From Eucalyptus grandis (Eukaryota > Streptophyta > Magnoliopsida > Myrtales > Myrtaceae), in the NCBI RefSeq assembly GCF_016545825.1, contig NC_052621.1:7216199-7280198 (forward strand): 64,000 nucleotides of DNA, read 5' to 3'. The notes under the pieces were generated by a model, which was not told the DNA's origin, made no database searches, and saw nothing but the letters and a program-made list of their open reading frames with translations. Each line of letters starts with the position of its first letter. Position 1 is the first letter of the stretch. Positions 22,213 through 34,622 of this stretch are shown one piece after another. A program made the translations under genes and the position numbers.

Positions 22213-22790
22213 TGCTCTAACTTATTTATAAAAAAAAGAACATTATGACAAGTTTCTTTGGTAATAAATTATTTAAGGCTAGAATTATATACTTCATTAA
22301 TTTGTTCATTCTAATTCTTGAACTCTTTTTTTTTTTTTTTGGTGCAGCTAAATCCATGAATTGTAAATTCCTTTGTTTAAGTTAGTCATTCTGTCAAATA
22401 CATGAACGGAAATGCTGACATGGAACTGCGTCGACACCACTTCGATACATAGATATCCATGTCATTTGCACTCACCAAAGAATTGAGCGAAGGCTGCCCT
22501 CTTGCAAGTCTGTGGCAGGGGACGCAGCCCTTGTAGTTGGAGTGGCAAGTTTTGTTTAGAACTTGCAAGTTCTAGGGTGCGAGTCAGTTTGATTTACGTG
22601 CTCGCCAGTGTAGTTATGGCGGACATTGATCAGTTGGCTTTCGCCGTGATTCAGTTTATAGATCATATGCCAAGGTATTATCCGTGCAACATTTTGGGGG
22701 ACTTTAGCGACTTGGCATGCACAAGTGCGTTTTGGGGACTTTAGGTTTGAGGAGCGGTTCTGCTGCTGAGGATGGTAACTAGGATCCTAG
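22213..22790. other. Duplicated non-coding sequence beyond the G2 promoter
   Basis: Continues the promoter-distal sequence shared with 1330-1440 and 13860-14390 ('aacattatgacaagtttcttt', 'ttgtttaagttagt', 'tggcaagttttgtttagaacttgcaagttc'). No gene. Confidence 0.5.
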
Positions 22791-23220
22791 TGTTAGGGTC
22801 CAAAGGTTTTCAAGCCCAAAGACCTAGCAAGTAGGTCGTGATAACCTATAAATCACCCAGTGTTCTAGAATCTTTTTTATCTAGAGTTTTTAGGGAGACT
22901 CTAGAATGTTCCAAGGGTAATAAGGGAAATGTACACATGGTATTCTAGGGTAATCTTGGGGATAATATAGGAAATATGCACTTGTATTTTAAAGACTTTT
23001 CATCAATTCACTGTTAAATTGTATTGTAGATTGGCAATTGCAATTGAAGGGATATTTATATAAATAGGGCTCACCTTCCTCTCATTTGGATTACCAAGAG
23101 ATGTAAACACAAATTGAGATTTTCTCTCTAGAACTGCTTATGTTGTTTTGAGTAAGGCTGACTTTGGAAAGAGCTTCCTAAGGATGTACGGATAAGGAAA
23201 AATTATAATAGCCCATAACA
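22791..23220 (+). mobile_element. Copia-like LTR with primer site (unit A)
   Basis: A 430 bp TG...CA segment beginning TGTTAGGGTCC and ending CCCATAACA, immediately followed by AG and TGGAATCAGAAC (23223-23234). The latter matches the plant initiator-Met tRNA primer site at 10 of 12 positions. It contains a TATA-like 'tatttatataaatagggctc' (23050-23069). About 680 bp of internal-looking sequence follows, with no second LTR, so the element is truncated. The copy in unit B is at 38599-39031. Confidence 0.6.
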
Positions 23221-23959
23221 AGTGGAATCAGAACCCATAACAACGTGATCGTTCCAATATGATCAACAAGGCGGTAAGGTCGTCGATGAACAAGGTAGAA
23301 AGGTCGAGGATCAACAAGCCACCAAGGTTATACTGACCATTCAACAAGCAGTAACGCTGCTCTGCTCTATTTCAAAACTTGAATCCACAAATAAAACATA
23401 TGAGATTCAATCGGTGGACCATCAATTGGCAGCAATAAGCATTTCATATCTCAAAGCCTCGACAACTAATAGAATTCATCAACAATTATGGTATATCTCA
23501 AAATCTATCGAACAGTTTCTACCATTAGCATATCTCATTATCAACAAGTCAAATTAAAATACTGGACTCCACATAACAAGCTCAAAGCAACGAGATTCGA
23601 GTCAAGATCCATCAATCATCAGCGATAAGGATCAGACATCTTGAGCCTATGAACGTCAAATTTCAGTACTCGCCTTCAGCTCATCACATCTCAGAATCAA
23701 CTAGTCAAATTCAAAATTACCAAACCAAAAATTATGGGGACAAAAAAAACCTCTAGCGACTCGATTTCAGGTAGCAAATTCATTAATTACCAATGATAAG
23801 GATCGGATATCTTAACGCTGAAGTAATCATCAAGAATGGACTCGTCTCTATGATTGAGCGGATACCGTAATAGATCCCACTCTAGGACGAAAGGTAATGG
23901 CGTGGTGCCTTAAGAGACGGTGAAGAAAATAACAAGAGTTGGATGGGTGAGAGGGCGCA
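23221..23959 (+). pseudogene. Truncated internal region of the copia-like element
   Basis: Begins at the primer site. In unit B the equivalent is open for 160 codons (39033-39515), while here an early TGA and small indels break it. The frame has no gag zinc knuckle or known domain that I can name, so the assignment to a retroelement rests only on its position after an LTR and primer site. Confidence 0.35.
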
Positions 23960-23967
23960 TGGGAAAG

Positions 23968-25689
23968 TAGAGGTAATCAGTTCTAAGGTGGGTAGATTCC
24001 AGACCTGAACCCTATATGCTACCGCGTTATAACCGGTTCCCCATTTTTTGGATCATGTATCCTACCATATTTGTACTGAAACCTGTTTTGGAACTTACCC
24101 TACTTTTTCCGGTCTAGTTCCAGGGTCTACCTTGTTTGTATTGGAAACTGTTTTGCAACCACACAATATCCTATACGACTTCAAATTTTACATAAATACG
24201 TGAGAAAACAACAACATAATCCTCATAATTTGTATTGAAACATTAATTACATGTAATCAATCAGTAAGTACATGAACTTTTTAACTAAACAAAGAACTAA
24301 GGACCTATAAGCCTAATTATCATAAACTCAAGACGCCTACATGTGGAAGCCCAAGCACCATAATGCCTACTCCCATTCCATTTCTTTGAATTGAGAAGAT
24401 AAAAGAGGAGTTGAAGACAAAGAAAAGATGAGCAATCGGCATGGCCCACCCAAGCACCAGAACGCCTATAATTGGATGCCCAATGCCGGTGTCAAAATCA
24501 AAGGGCCTGTTTGTTTGTGTTCTTGGCCCGTGTTTATGAACACAATTCCTGTTTTTTTGTTCCCGAGAACAAAAAAAGAATAGAAACGCGTTTATTTGGG
24601 TTTTTACTCAAAATCTATTTTTTGTTCCCGGAAACAAATTTGGAACAAAAACAACAAATAAAAAAAAAACTTGTTTCTTGTTTCGGAATACTTTCAAGAA
24701 ACAATTTTTCTCTCTTTGTTTTTTTCTTCTCTTTCTTTTCTTCTTTTTTTTTTCTTCTTCTTTTTTCTTTGGCCAGTGGCCGGCGACTAGCCGTCGAGGG
24801 CCGGCGACCTTGCCGGAGTGTCGCCGGCCCCGGGCGAGGCCACGAGCCCTCGTCGGCTGGTCGCCGGCCATGGCCGAGGCCAATGACCGGCCAAAAGGAA
24901 GGAAAAATAAAAATAAAAAAGGAAAAATAAAATAAAAAAATATTAAAAAATTAAAAGAAACAAAAAAAAAAAATTATACAAGTTTACCAAACGTGTTCTT
25001 GTTCTTTTTCTATTCCAAGAATAAGTTTACCAAACGCGTTCTTCTATTAAAAAATTGTTCCCCGGAACATAAATAATTTTTTTTTTAATTTCTATTCCCT
25101 TGAACAATTTTTGAATAGAAACGTTACCAAACGAATCTAAAGAGATTATAAAACCCCCACCCCAAAAAAGCGAAAAACCCTACAAAAAAAAAAAAAAAAA
25201 AGAACAAACAATTTCAAACTCACCTTGCTTAAGTTTGTGCTATTTGGGCAATAATGGCAAATCTCACGACAATGAGACAAGAGGCAACAACGAGTTAGGT
25301 TGCGTTCCTTCAGGCTACAATGCCGATGGTGGTGACAATGATGGTGGTTGGGCATACAGAGAGAGACTAAGAGAGAGAGGCGACTGAGAAGGAGGCAGAT
25401 CATGTGAAGAGAGACAGAGAAAGACAAAGAGACGGAGAGAATAGGAGAGAGGGACGCAACTAGGGTTTCTTTTTTTTAACATTAGTAAAAACCGGTTCCA
25501 AAACCAGTTCAATTAGTCTAGTTTCTAGGAGGGCTTTTACTTGGAACTGGTTCTCAAACCGGTTTCAACTTATTCCCAAAAAATGGAACTGATTGCTAGA
25601 CCAATTCAAATAGGAACCCGTTCCTAGACCTGTTTTCCTAACGGTTTGGTCTGGTTCCTAGGTAAACCCGGTTCGATTGTGCACCCCTA
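23968..25689. mobile_element. Non-autonomous hAT element present in both units
   Basis: Ends TAGAGGTAATC... and ...TGTGCACCCCTA, flanked by a perfect 8 bp duplication TGGGAAAG (23960-23967 and 25690-25697). Long arms made of degenerate 'ggttcc/ggaacc' words (24030-24170 and 25490-25690). 1722 bp including the nested element at 24504-25136. No transposase frame. It predates the segmental duplication, because unit B carries it at 39778-43124. Confidence 0.85.
24504..25136. mobile_element. MITE-like insertion, only in unit A
   Basis: Begins GGCCTGTTTGTTTGTG and ends with an inverted match, ...GAATAGAAACGTTACCAAACG. The flanks 'aatcaaag' and 'aatctaaag' look like a short target duplication. Unit B reads straight through ('gtcaaatcaaagagacatt', about 40303-40321). 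The centre is GC-rich (24775-24890). Boundaries are accurate to a few bases. Confidence 0.7.
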
Positions 25690-26099
25690 TGGGAAAGGGT
25701 GATGAGGAGAGGGTGAGGCGCAAATGGGTGAATGAGAACATGATTGGACGAGTTTTGTGGCTGACTGCTAGCCCAAGAGGAACAACTGGGGAAGGCCTCA
25801 TGTGGGGGGGGAGAGGAGGAGAGGCCTTGAAGGTGTTTGGGTGCTTTGACAAGATATTTTCATATTCCACCAATCTTTTCATTGTGCATTGAACTCTACC
25901 ACTTTAGGTAAACTAGACTGTTCAAAGACATCTTGTCTCTTTCCTTCCAATCAAAATTAACAATTTTTAATGGAATGATTAAATCGAATAAAAAAGTATA
26001 TAGTTCAAGAACCTAGATGGACAAAAAAAAAGATTCAAAGATTAGATTGAGCAAATTAAAAAGTTCAAGGACAAGCAATGCTTGGCAAAAGTACCCAGC

Positions 26100-26712
26100 A
26101 AGTCGTAAATATATTGCATTGATGCTAATTTAATCTCAAACCTTTCAATTGAGTCAATTTTATCCTAAATTTTTTCATATTTTTTCCAATTGAGTCTGTC
26201 TAACCAATTTTGGCAGGAAATCATTAGCGTGGACACTGACCATGGCCATCCCACATGGCATGGTCGACGTTGACATGTATATATTTAAATAATATTTTAA
26301 TTTTTTATATTTTCTTTTCTTTTTAATTAATTTTTTTTCTTTCATTTTGGTGAGCAAGGACCAACAAACCCTCATCAACAGCTAGCGAGGGTCGCAACCC
26401 TCACCTAAGCCCTCACCGGATCCGGTGAAGGTCTCCTCACCTAAGGCCTTTGTTGATATCATCGGCCAAAATCAAAGGAAAAAAAGAAAAAAATAATGAT
26501 AACATTTAATTAAAATTTTATTTTTAAAAAAATTGTAAAATTGTCCACATTAGCGTCATCCATGTCACGTAGGACGGTCGGCATCCATATCAGTAATTTC
26601 TAAATTGGCCAAAATGACTCAATTGGCAAGTTGTAAAAATATTTATGATTAAATTGGCATAACTAAAGTTTGTGATTAAATTAACACCCTATAATAGACT
26701 TAAGATTTTTTT
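26100..26712. mobile_element. TIR repeat closing unit A
   Basis: Inverted arms: 'gctaatttaatctcaaacctttcaattgag' on the left and '...taaattggcataactaaagtttgtgattaaat' on the right. The centre contains 'catggccatcccacatggcatggtcgacg' and its inverted partner 'gtcatccatgtcacgtaggacggtcggcatcc'. About 600 bp, non-coding, with a poly-T at the right edge. In unit B the copy (43535-44095) ends at the MULE insertion point. Confidence 0.6.
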
Positions 26713-27014
26713 TTTTTATACTTTTCCTACCGACCCTTTTATCCCATAGGCATTTAAGTGAGAACATGGATGAAACATGTAGTTTGACCAAGACGATAAA
26801 AAAAAAAAAAACTGGTTTTTCTCCTCATTCTTAACCTTGCTTTTAGCTACATCTCATGGCAAATAATAAAATAAAAAATCCAAAAGATAGAACTAGAAAA
26901 AGTTTTGTACGAATTTATTTCGATAATCTTGGGGAATCGTTATAAAGACTTAGCTTACTTTTTCAAACACAATGCAAGAGAAAAATTATCAAAAAAAAAA
27001 TATAAACGTATTGT
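26713..27014. other. AT-rich spacer, nothing recognised
   Basis: About 300 bp with poly-A/T tracts and no ORF or inverted ends. It should recur to the right of the MULE if the tandem-duplication model is right. Confidence 0.5.
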
Positions 27015-28790
27015 ACTTGTACCCATTTAATCATAAATTTTTCAATTTGGCCAATTTAGTTATAAACATTTTGATAATTTGCCAATTTAGTTCTAAATCT
27101 TTTAATTGTGCCGATTTAGTACTAAGAATTTTAACTGATATGCCAATATAGTTCTAAATATTTTAACAATATGACAATTTAATCTTTATGGTCAATTTGG
27201 GCTCAAAATCATTAACATGGTAGTTTAATTAGCACTGACTATCCTACATAGCATGACTGATATTGATATGAATAATTCTTTTTGTTCTTTTCTCTTTGTT
27301 TCTTCTTTTCATTTTTCTTTCCTTTTTTTGTTGACCCTGGTCTCAACCCTCACCAGCCATAAGCGAGGACAACGAGGGCTGTGACACCCACTTTTGGCCT
27401 ATGCAAGGGTCCACACCTCACCTAAGCAAGTAGGGCCTAGGATAAGTGAAAAAAAAAAGACAAAAAAAAAGGATAAGTACACTAATGGTGCCAAAAGTTT
27501 CCGCCGGATCACTTAAGTGCCAAATCGGAGGAAAAACGATCACTTTGGTGCTACCGACGACAGATTCCGGCCAAAATGATTACGTGGCTTTTATATTTAA
27601 AAAAAAAAATCAAGAAGCCTTTTAAATGACGTCGTTTTCTGTCTTCCTTAAGAAAACGACATCGTTTTGCCATCCTACGTGCATAGCCTCACAAAAACAA
27701 CACCGTTTTTTTTTTTCATTTTATTTGGAGATTGAAATTAGGGTTTTTTTGTCCGCCATTGTTCGTCCGCCATCGCTCGGCCCCGTCCCTCGGCCACGTC
27801 ACTTGGCCGCCGTCCCTCGGCCACCGTCGCTCAACCGCCATCCCTCGACCTCCATCGTAGTTGCTTGCCACAGCAAGACAAAAGAAAAAAAAAAACGAAC
27901 AGAAAATCTCGAGAGAGAGTGAGGTGTCAACGATGAGGGCGGAGGAGGGGATGGCGAGGCCACGGCTGCTGCCTTCGTAGCAGCTGGCTTAGCCAACAAC
28001 CTCCGTGGCGTTCCAAATCTTCGCGGCTACCATTGGCCGGATCACTCGTGCTTCTGGAGATTCTTCGAACTCGTGTTTCCTCTGCACCCAACGATATTCC
28101 TTGTGAAAAGGCGGTGGTGGGGCTAAGATTCAGGCATTTGAAAGGTTGATAAGGTGATTGAAAATGGGGGAAAACTACCGGGGGAGGGCGGAGGCGAATG
28201 CATGGTTTCTTTTCTGGAAAATTACTGATGTTGCTGGTTTTGCGCTATTGGTGTTGCTAGTTCTGCGCTGCTGGTGTTGCCGGATCTGTTTAGGGAAGAA
28301 GACGAATCTATTCGGGGAAGAAGACGACACAAAATGGCGTCGTTTGGGAATTTAGGATTTTGAACTAGGGGGAAAGACACAAAACGGCGTCGTTTTGGTA
28401 TTAGGATGCTAAAACGACGTCGTTTGAAGGCCTAAGTGATCTAATGGAAACTCCGGCGAGCCACATCAGTATAAGAAATTAATAAAAAAAAGGCCACGTC
28501 AGATTTCCGGCCGATCAGATCGGCATTAGCACCAAAGTGAGCGTTTTTCAAAATTTTTGGCACTTAAATGATCCAACGGAAACTTTTGGTACCAAAGTGA
28601 GTGCCGTACACAACTTATGGCACCATTAGTGTACTTATCCAAAAAAAAAAGTATAATAAAGTATAAATAAATAAATAAATAAGAAAAATTTTAAACAATT
28701 GTCCATGTTAGTGTTAGCCATGCCTTGTAGGATGGCTAGAACTAATAATATTGCCATGTCAATGATTTTAGGTCCAGATTCGAAACCTTT
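27015..28790. mobile_element. TIR repeat split by a nested MULE
   Basis: The left half (27015-27460) has three near-tandem arm phrases ('gccaatttagttctaaat') and the 'ctcaccagccataagcgagg' centre. The right half (28650-28790) has the inverted partner ('tgtccatgttagtgttagccatgcc'). The element at 27471-28640 lies between them. Same family as 26100-26712. Confidence 0.5.
27471..28640. mobile_element. Non-autonomous MULE-type element
   Basis: Ends GGATAAGTACACTAATGG... and ...CCATTAGTGTACTTATCC, with inverted arms of roughly 130-150 bp. Flanked by 9 A residues on each side (27462-27470; 28641-28649), compatible with a 9 bp MULE duplication but not proof of one in poly-A. The interior holds several ACGACGTCGT-type palindromes near both arms and a GC-rich centre (27760-28340) with no recognisable coding domain. 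Confidence 0.75.
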
Positions 28791-28929
28791 GTACACCATG
28801 GCGAAAATTAAATAAGTGATCTCTGATAACTAAGTTTGGAATCTTTTGATACTTCAATTAATTGTTGCAACGGCTCATAAAAGTAAATTTTTCCAAATTT
28901 GAAAAGACATTTACATCTGATAACTTTCT

Positions 28930-29830
28930 TCTTCTTTTTTCTTGAACGTGTCAAATGTATCTAGTTGTTGCCAAAGATTTTTCTATATTTCTATTTCAAA
29001 GGCATGAAGAGAAAAAGACTTCATAAGAGCAAACTCATTCAACGAAAAAAGATAGATAAATAAATAAATTAAGATTGAACTACCTCTTAACATTATGCAT
29101 ACTGAATAGCATATCTGTTGTCTTTCTAATTCCTTTTACTTCTCTCTTTTCAAACAAAAGCAGTATTTTTCCCTCCTGACTTCCTTATACACTAGAAAAA
29201 AGCTTCATTTTACACCCTGTTCATTCATCAATATTGGAAAAATAAATAAAATAAATAACATCGTTAGGATCTTCCAGTAACTCAAGTTATGGCACTAGGG
29301 AATTTTTCTGGGTGTAAATATTTTTGCAAAATATATGAAGTAACCAGTTTGTTTATTATAAATAAATTTATAGTTGACAGCCAAGAGTGAAATTTACACT
29401 ATTATACCACCTGGATTTTGTTGAAAAAGAGAAAATTGAACCCACCGGCAGCAATTATATGAACAAGAAAAGGCTTCCGTCAGTATCCAGCAACGTCTCA
29501 ACTTTGATTACAATATGTTTTAGGAATAAAGGCGTGGGGCCTTCAACTTTTTGGATTTGCACAACGTCGTCGTTCAAGAGCGTTTGCAATTTAAGGATTT
29601 TCAAATTTGCAAATTATTAATTTTTCTGTCTTAGACAAAAATATTGATGTGACAGTTAAATAGCTGTTAAGTGCTGACATGGCAGCTACAAGCCAATGTG
29701 GCACTCACGTGACTTTACAAATTTAAAGAATTAAAAGAATTGAGTTAAGGATTCTGGAAGAAGGCAATTAAAAATTAAGATAAAGGTTAAACCATATTTA
29801 GCTTCCTCGAGCCGCGGTGGTGTCGCCCCA
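28930..29830. repeat. Duplicated block X (copy 2)
   Basis: Diverged but collinear with 2170-3100; it follows G2's unit as the other copy follows promoter module 1. Non-coding. It shows that an older duplication, covering a DUF247 gene, its promoter and this block, preceded the recent one. Confidence 0.6.
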
Positions 29831-29929
29831 CACATCAACCAAGGTACATACCTTTGTGGAGAGAGAGAGAGAGAGAGAGAGGGGTCTTGCCCTCGCCCTC
29901 ACGGAACCCCTCAGCACACAGTGGTGAGT

Positions 29930-30115
29930 AGGGGTGAGCAGTTCCCGGTTCCTCACAGGTTCCGCTTGGAACCTGAAACCTACCCTCGGGTACAGGTTTC
30001 TCATTTTTTGGAACCTGGAACCTACCCATTAGAACAAGAACCTAGAACCTACCCTGTCACAGGTTCCAGGGTCGGTTCCAGGTTCCAACAGGTTCTATTT
30101 TTTTTTTTTTTTGGT
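29930..30115. repeat. ggttcc-word repeat, truncated
   Basis: Begins 'ggggtgagcagttcccggttcc' after a GA run (29861-29881) and consists of degenerate 'aacctggaacct / ggttccaggtt' words, like the arms of the hAT element at 23968-25689. No right end is found before the duplication junction at 30167, so it may be truncated there. Confidence 0.4.
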
Positions 30116-30166
30116 TTCATTTTTAGTTTAAAAGAAAATGGAAATGAATGCAGCAATAATAAACCT

Positions 30167-30874
30167 TTTTGGATAATTTTCCCATCACTAAGCATAATTC
30201 TCTTATGTCTGCAGAAGGAGCACTGAGTTGAAAGTTGTTGAGAGAAAAACAAAGAAGGCTTACCTGAGATTGGAGATCAGTATGTTCTTCTTTCTTGTTG
30301 TCACCGGAGAAATCCCGTTTGCTTCCCAGACTATATACCGAGAAACCATGCAAACCATGAAAACAACAGCTATGGAGGGACAGAAGAAAGATATGATATT
30401 CTTTAACCTTCTATGAAGCAATATTATCTTGTGCGCACAAAAGAATGTCTGCCCATTACTATTAACCCCAAAGAAAAAGGGGAAGGGGAAAAGAACACAG
30501 AACAGAAAATTGGTTACTTTGCCATTGAGCTGAAAAGATCTCTTGATCTAACTTTATCTAGACCGTTAGAGAAGTTTTTGATGCAGAAAAAGTGATAATA
30601 CTTTGGTCACAATTACACTGCAACTGTGAAGTATTCAAGTTATTCTCAATATCGCAACAGCAAAAGCAAAATTCTTTCTTGGCATAATGTTTGTCCTAAG
30701 ACTTTCTCTATGGTTCCATGTACCCATATCCCTAATTTAATAAGGCTTATGAAAGGGATTAGCTCCCCGTGCTTATTCCGTATCAATAAATAGTCTTATT
30801 TATAATTTAGAAAAAAGAACATTATGACAAGTTTCTTCGATAATAAACGGTTTAAGGCTTGAATTATATACGTT
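30167..30874 (-). promoter_or_regulatory. Orphan DUF247 promoter and first exon (module 4)
   Basis: A nearly exact copy of the G1 promoter region: TATA box 'ctatatacc' (30331-30339), first exon ending at 30264 and GTAAG donor. The intron is cut at 30167 by the duplication junction, and no DUF247 CDS follows leftward; the flank is repeats. If active it would start a transcript running into 30166 and below. Confidence 0.7.
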
Positions 30875-31340
30875 TTCAATTTGTTCAATTTGATTCTCGA
30901 ACTCTTCTTTTTTTCTTCTTTTTTTGGTCCAACTAAATCCTTGAACTATAACTTCTTTTGTTTAAGTTAGTCTTTCCATCAAATATGTGAACAGAAATGC
31001 TGACATAGAATCGTGTCAATGCCACTTCATTACATGGATATCCATGTGACAAGTGTGACACGACCCTTGTAGTTGCAATGGCAAGTTTTGTTTAGAACTT
31101 GCAAGTTCTATGGCCAGAATCACAATCTGATTTACGTGCTCATCGTGTAGTCCTGGCGGATGTTCATAAGATGTTTTCATTCATTGTATTCTCCCCCGGT
31201 GGTTTGGAGAATAATTTAGTGAGATTCAGTCTATATATTGTATTCTAAGCGCAACTTTTTGGGGGATTTTAGCGACTTGGCATGTAGCACATGTGCGCTT
31301 TTGGGACTTCGGGAAGCTTCTGAATGAATGTCGAAATGAA

Positions 31341-34300
31341 TGTCACGCCCCGATCTTCGGGTATGCACACATCCTTCTTATTTGGTTGATTTTATAATGC
31401 GATATCTCAGGACTAGTATCGCCGACCCTTTCTATTATTAAGCACATGCGGAAGCAGTTATAAATCCCCAGACAATAAAACAATGGGATAGAAAAGCAGG
31501 GCCATAATTTCATATTGAAACTTATAACCAAACTTTTATACAAAACACAAACTAGAGTACTTCACAACTTTTTACTCTATCTCTATTCACATCAAAATGG
31601 AGATCTCAAAAGAAGATAGAATCTCAGTCCATCCGGGCCGTACTCAAGGCCCCTCTCGGGATTATCTTCTTCTTCCAAAATTCTTCTCCTCAGGTTTTAC
31701 CTCAGAGTTCTCCCACTCAGATTCCTCCTCCTCAGCTTCTCATCAGGGTCCTGAAATGGTTTTCCCCAAACTGGGATGAGACTACGTCTCAGCGAGTTCT
31801 ACCCCACTAAGCCCGATTAGATAACCATTATACTAAAGGCTGCCTAAACACGCATAGGGCAGAAGACGTACCTTGGCCTCATATCTCACCTGCAAGTCAG
31901 TACAATTCATAATAAGCACCCAAGCAATCATATCGCCGATCGAAGCATCGATCAAATCGACCTAGTCGATTAAATGCCAACAAGACCACTCACGGTCATT
32001 TTCATTCAGTCAATCAATTCACAGCATCAAATCAAAGCAATGATCAATCGACCTCGTCGATTACATGTCAACAATGACCCTTCCCAGCCAATTCAGTTCA
32101 ATCAGTCAATCCATCACAAACGAATCAAACCATAACAATGATTTCATCTACACTTGATAATTAATCTCAACATTCTCATTCAACATTCCCACTCAAATAT
32201 AGGCTCAAGGCGCTAGAGGTGACCCCAACACGAAGTCTCGTCATCGCGCGGCACTTAGTCCTTGACCACAAATAACAGTAGTATAAGGCGCTAGAGGTAA
32301 CTCACACGAAGTCTCGCTATCGTGCAGTACTTAGTCTTTCACTACAAAGGCAATAGTGTAAGGCGCTAGAGGTAACTCACACGAGATGTAGCACTTAGCC
32401 CTTTCCTATGCATTACAATACTGCAAGGCGCTAGAGATAATTCCCATGCGACTCAGGTCGCCATGTAATACTTAGTCCTTAACTACAATAAGCAATGGTA
32501 TAAGGCGCTAGAGATAACTCACACGAAGTCTTCTACTTGTGTAGTACTTAGTCCTTTACCTGCTCATGATCCATTGGTTTCCCTCAACACAACACACATC
32601 ACATCAACTTCCAATAATCATCTTACTTCAACTATAAGCCAACACACGATTAATCCCTCGCGGCCCAATGACATTGTGCCGCGCATTTAAATTCCTCAAT
32701 TCAAATAATGTCGTGGCCTAAGTTTTTGTATTAAAAATACCCGATAAAATATCGTGCGTGAACACACGGCTGGCCTTAGTCAAAATATAATATTTTCCTT
32801 TCCATAACTCCCACATTTTCTGTAGTCCGCTCAAATAGATTTGGCATTATCAACCGATGCCTGGTTATTTTTCAATTAATAACCAACGATTTTCCAATTA
32901 AAAAATAATTCCCAACATTCGCAAATAATTCAATTCAACGCAAAATAAAGCTCCATTAAATAAACAGACTTCACCACGACGATCGCCACGAAATTTCGGT
33001 CGTCGACTAACCCAACTTTAATTTCCGAAAAAATAAATAAATAATTAATTAATTTCAAATTTTAATAATTAATTACAATAAATCCAATTTAGCTCAAATT
33101 AAAGCCCAATTAAATAAACGGGCTACACACGATCGTCAGCATAAAAATCTGGCTACTAGCCATCCAAGTCGAATTTCCAAAAATAAATAATTAAATAATT
33201 AATTTCGAAAAATAATATTTAAATACAAGAAATTCAATTTAACTTAAAATAAAGCCCGATTAAACAAACGGACTTTGCCACGGTCATCAGCATAATATTC
33301 CGGTCACTGGCCATCACTGTTGAATTTTTGAAAAATAAATAATTAATTAATTAATTTCGAAAATTAATATTTAAATGCCAAAAATTCCACTTAGGCCCGA
33401 CTTATCAAATTGAAGCCCGATTTGGGTCGGGAAAAATCCCAAGGCACTTCCAATAATTAGTAGACCAACCTCAAGCATAATCCAACTAATCCAAGATTAG
33501 TGAGATTACTCACCAAATCACGCGCAAATCGGATCAATCCGACGGCGGTGACGCGAGGAACGAAACTTCCCAAAGCACGGCTCGGGTTCGGGGCCGGGAA
33601 ACGGCCCAAAAGCAGGCCCGAAGATGCTGAAACCCACTCCGTGGGTCTGCTGGACGGAGCCGATCGGGGCTGCTCCGGCGGCTAGGGCGGCGAGGGAAAG
33701 CCGGCGGAGGGCGAGGGGGTCGCGTGGGTGGTCCGGCGGGGCTAGGCGGTGGCCGGAGGTGGCCGGACGGTGGCTGGTCGGTGCGGAGCAGAGGCGAACA
33801 GCGGCTGGTTCGCGCGGCCTGGGCGTGCGCTGACGGCGGGACGGCGGCAAGCGCGCGGGCGCGGCGCGGGCGGCGGTGCGGCGGTGCGGCGGCGGGACGA
33901 GCGGCGAGCGGGCGGCGGTCGCGGCGACGGAGCTGCAGCTTCTAGTCTTCCTCCGCTTCTGGTTCGCTCGAACGGAAGGGGAAAGGAAATGTCGAGGGAG
34001 AGAGATGAGAGAGAGGAGGGGAGATAAACATTGACTGGTCAAAGGGGAAAAAAGATAGAGAGAGAGAGAAATGGGTGGTGGGGGCAATTCGCACGAGGGG
34101 GAGGGGAGAGGAGAGAGGAGAGAGAAAGAAAAGAGAGAAAAGAAAGAAAAGAAAAGAGAGGGAGAGAGAGGAAAAAGACAGAAAAAGAAAAGGGGGAGAG
34201 AGAAAAAGAAAAATAAAATGCATACTTCCTTTATGCAAATTTTCCTTTTCTCTTTCTTTTTCTTTCTATTTTCTTTTGATCTTCAATTTTCTCCCGATAA

Positions 34301-34617
34301 TTTCTTTATTGAAATTTTGACTCGTCAATAAATTGACGAGTGATGAGACAGATCCAAAAATAAGAATTATGACGCGCTTAAAATTCGATTCCCGAAATCG
34401 AGTTGATTTCGTGGTTAAAAATCGATCGACGTGATTTTAGCTCAATCCAACCAATTAGGTAGCTTTTAGGGATTTTACGGCCGATACATCCCTTAACGGC
34501 TTCACCCAATAGGTTAGTTAACTCGTGAGTAATCAGTTCAGAGAAAAAGGGCCATAGGCACGTTAACGAAATGCCCATTTCACTTTATCGAAACGGGTCG
34601 AATTTCGGGATGTCACA
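31341..34617. mobile_element. Solo LTR of a Ty3/gypsy-type element (copy in unit B)
   Basis: Copy of the unit A solo LTR, 3277 bp, TG...CA. Left duplication ATGAA (31336-31340); right ACGAA (34618-34622), one substitution from the unit A copy. Contains the same five-unit repeat and GC-rich block. It duplicated with the locus and is not an independent insertion. Confidence 0.9.
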
Positions 34618-34622
34618 ACGAA

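Larger units (their letters stand above)
13223..26712. repeat. Segmental duplication unit A
   Basis: Near-identical (roughly 98-99% by eye) and collinear with unit B (30167-44099), starting at 'ttttggataattttcccatc'. It contains the G1 promoter, a solo LTR, G2 with its promoter, a copia LTR, an hAT element and a TIR repeat. A-specific insertions: hAT 21218-22204 and the MITE-like element 24504-25136. The offset to unit B is 16.93-16.94 kb through G2/G3. Similarity ends at 26712 only because a MULE interrupts unit B there, so the true duplication may extend to about 30166. Confidence 0.93.

Noticed and set aside
24472..24930. 152-codon frame at 24472-24930
   Set aside because: Crosses the border of a MITE-like insertion that is absent from unit B and is mostly Phe/Leu simple sequence.
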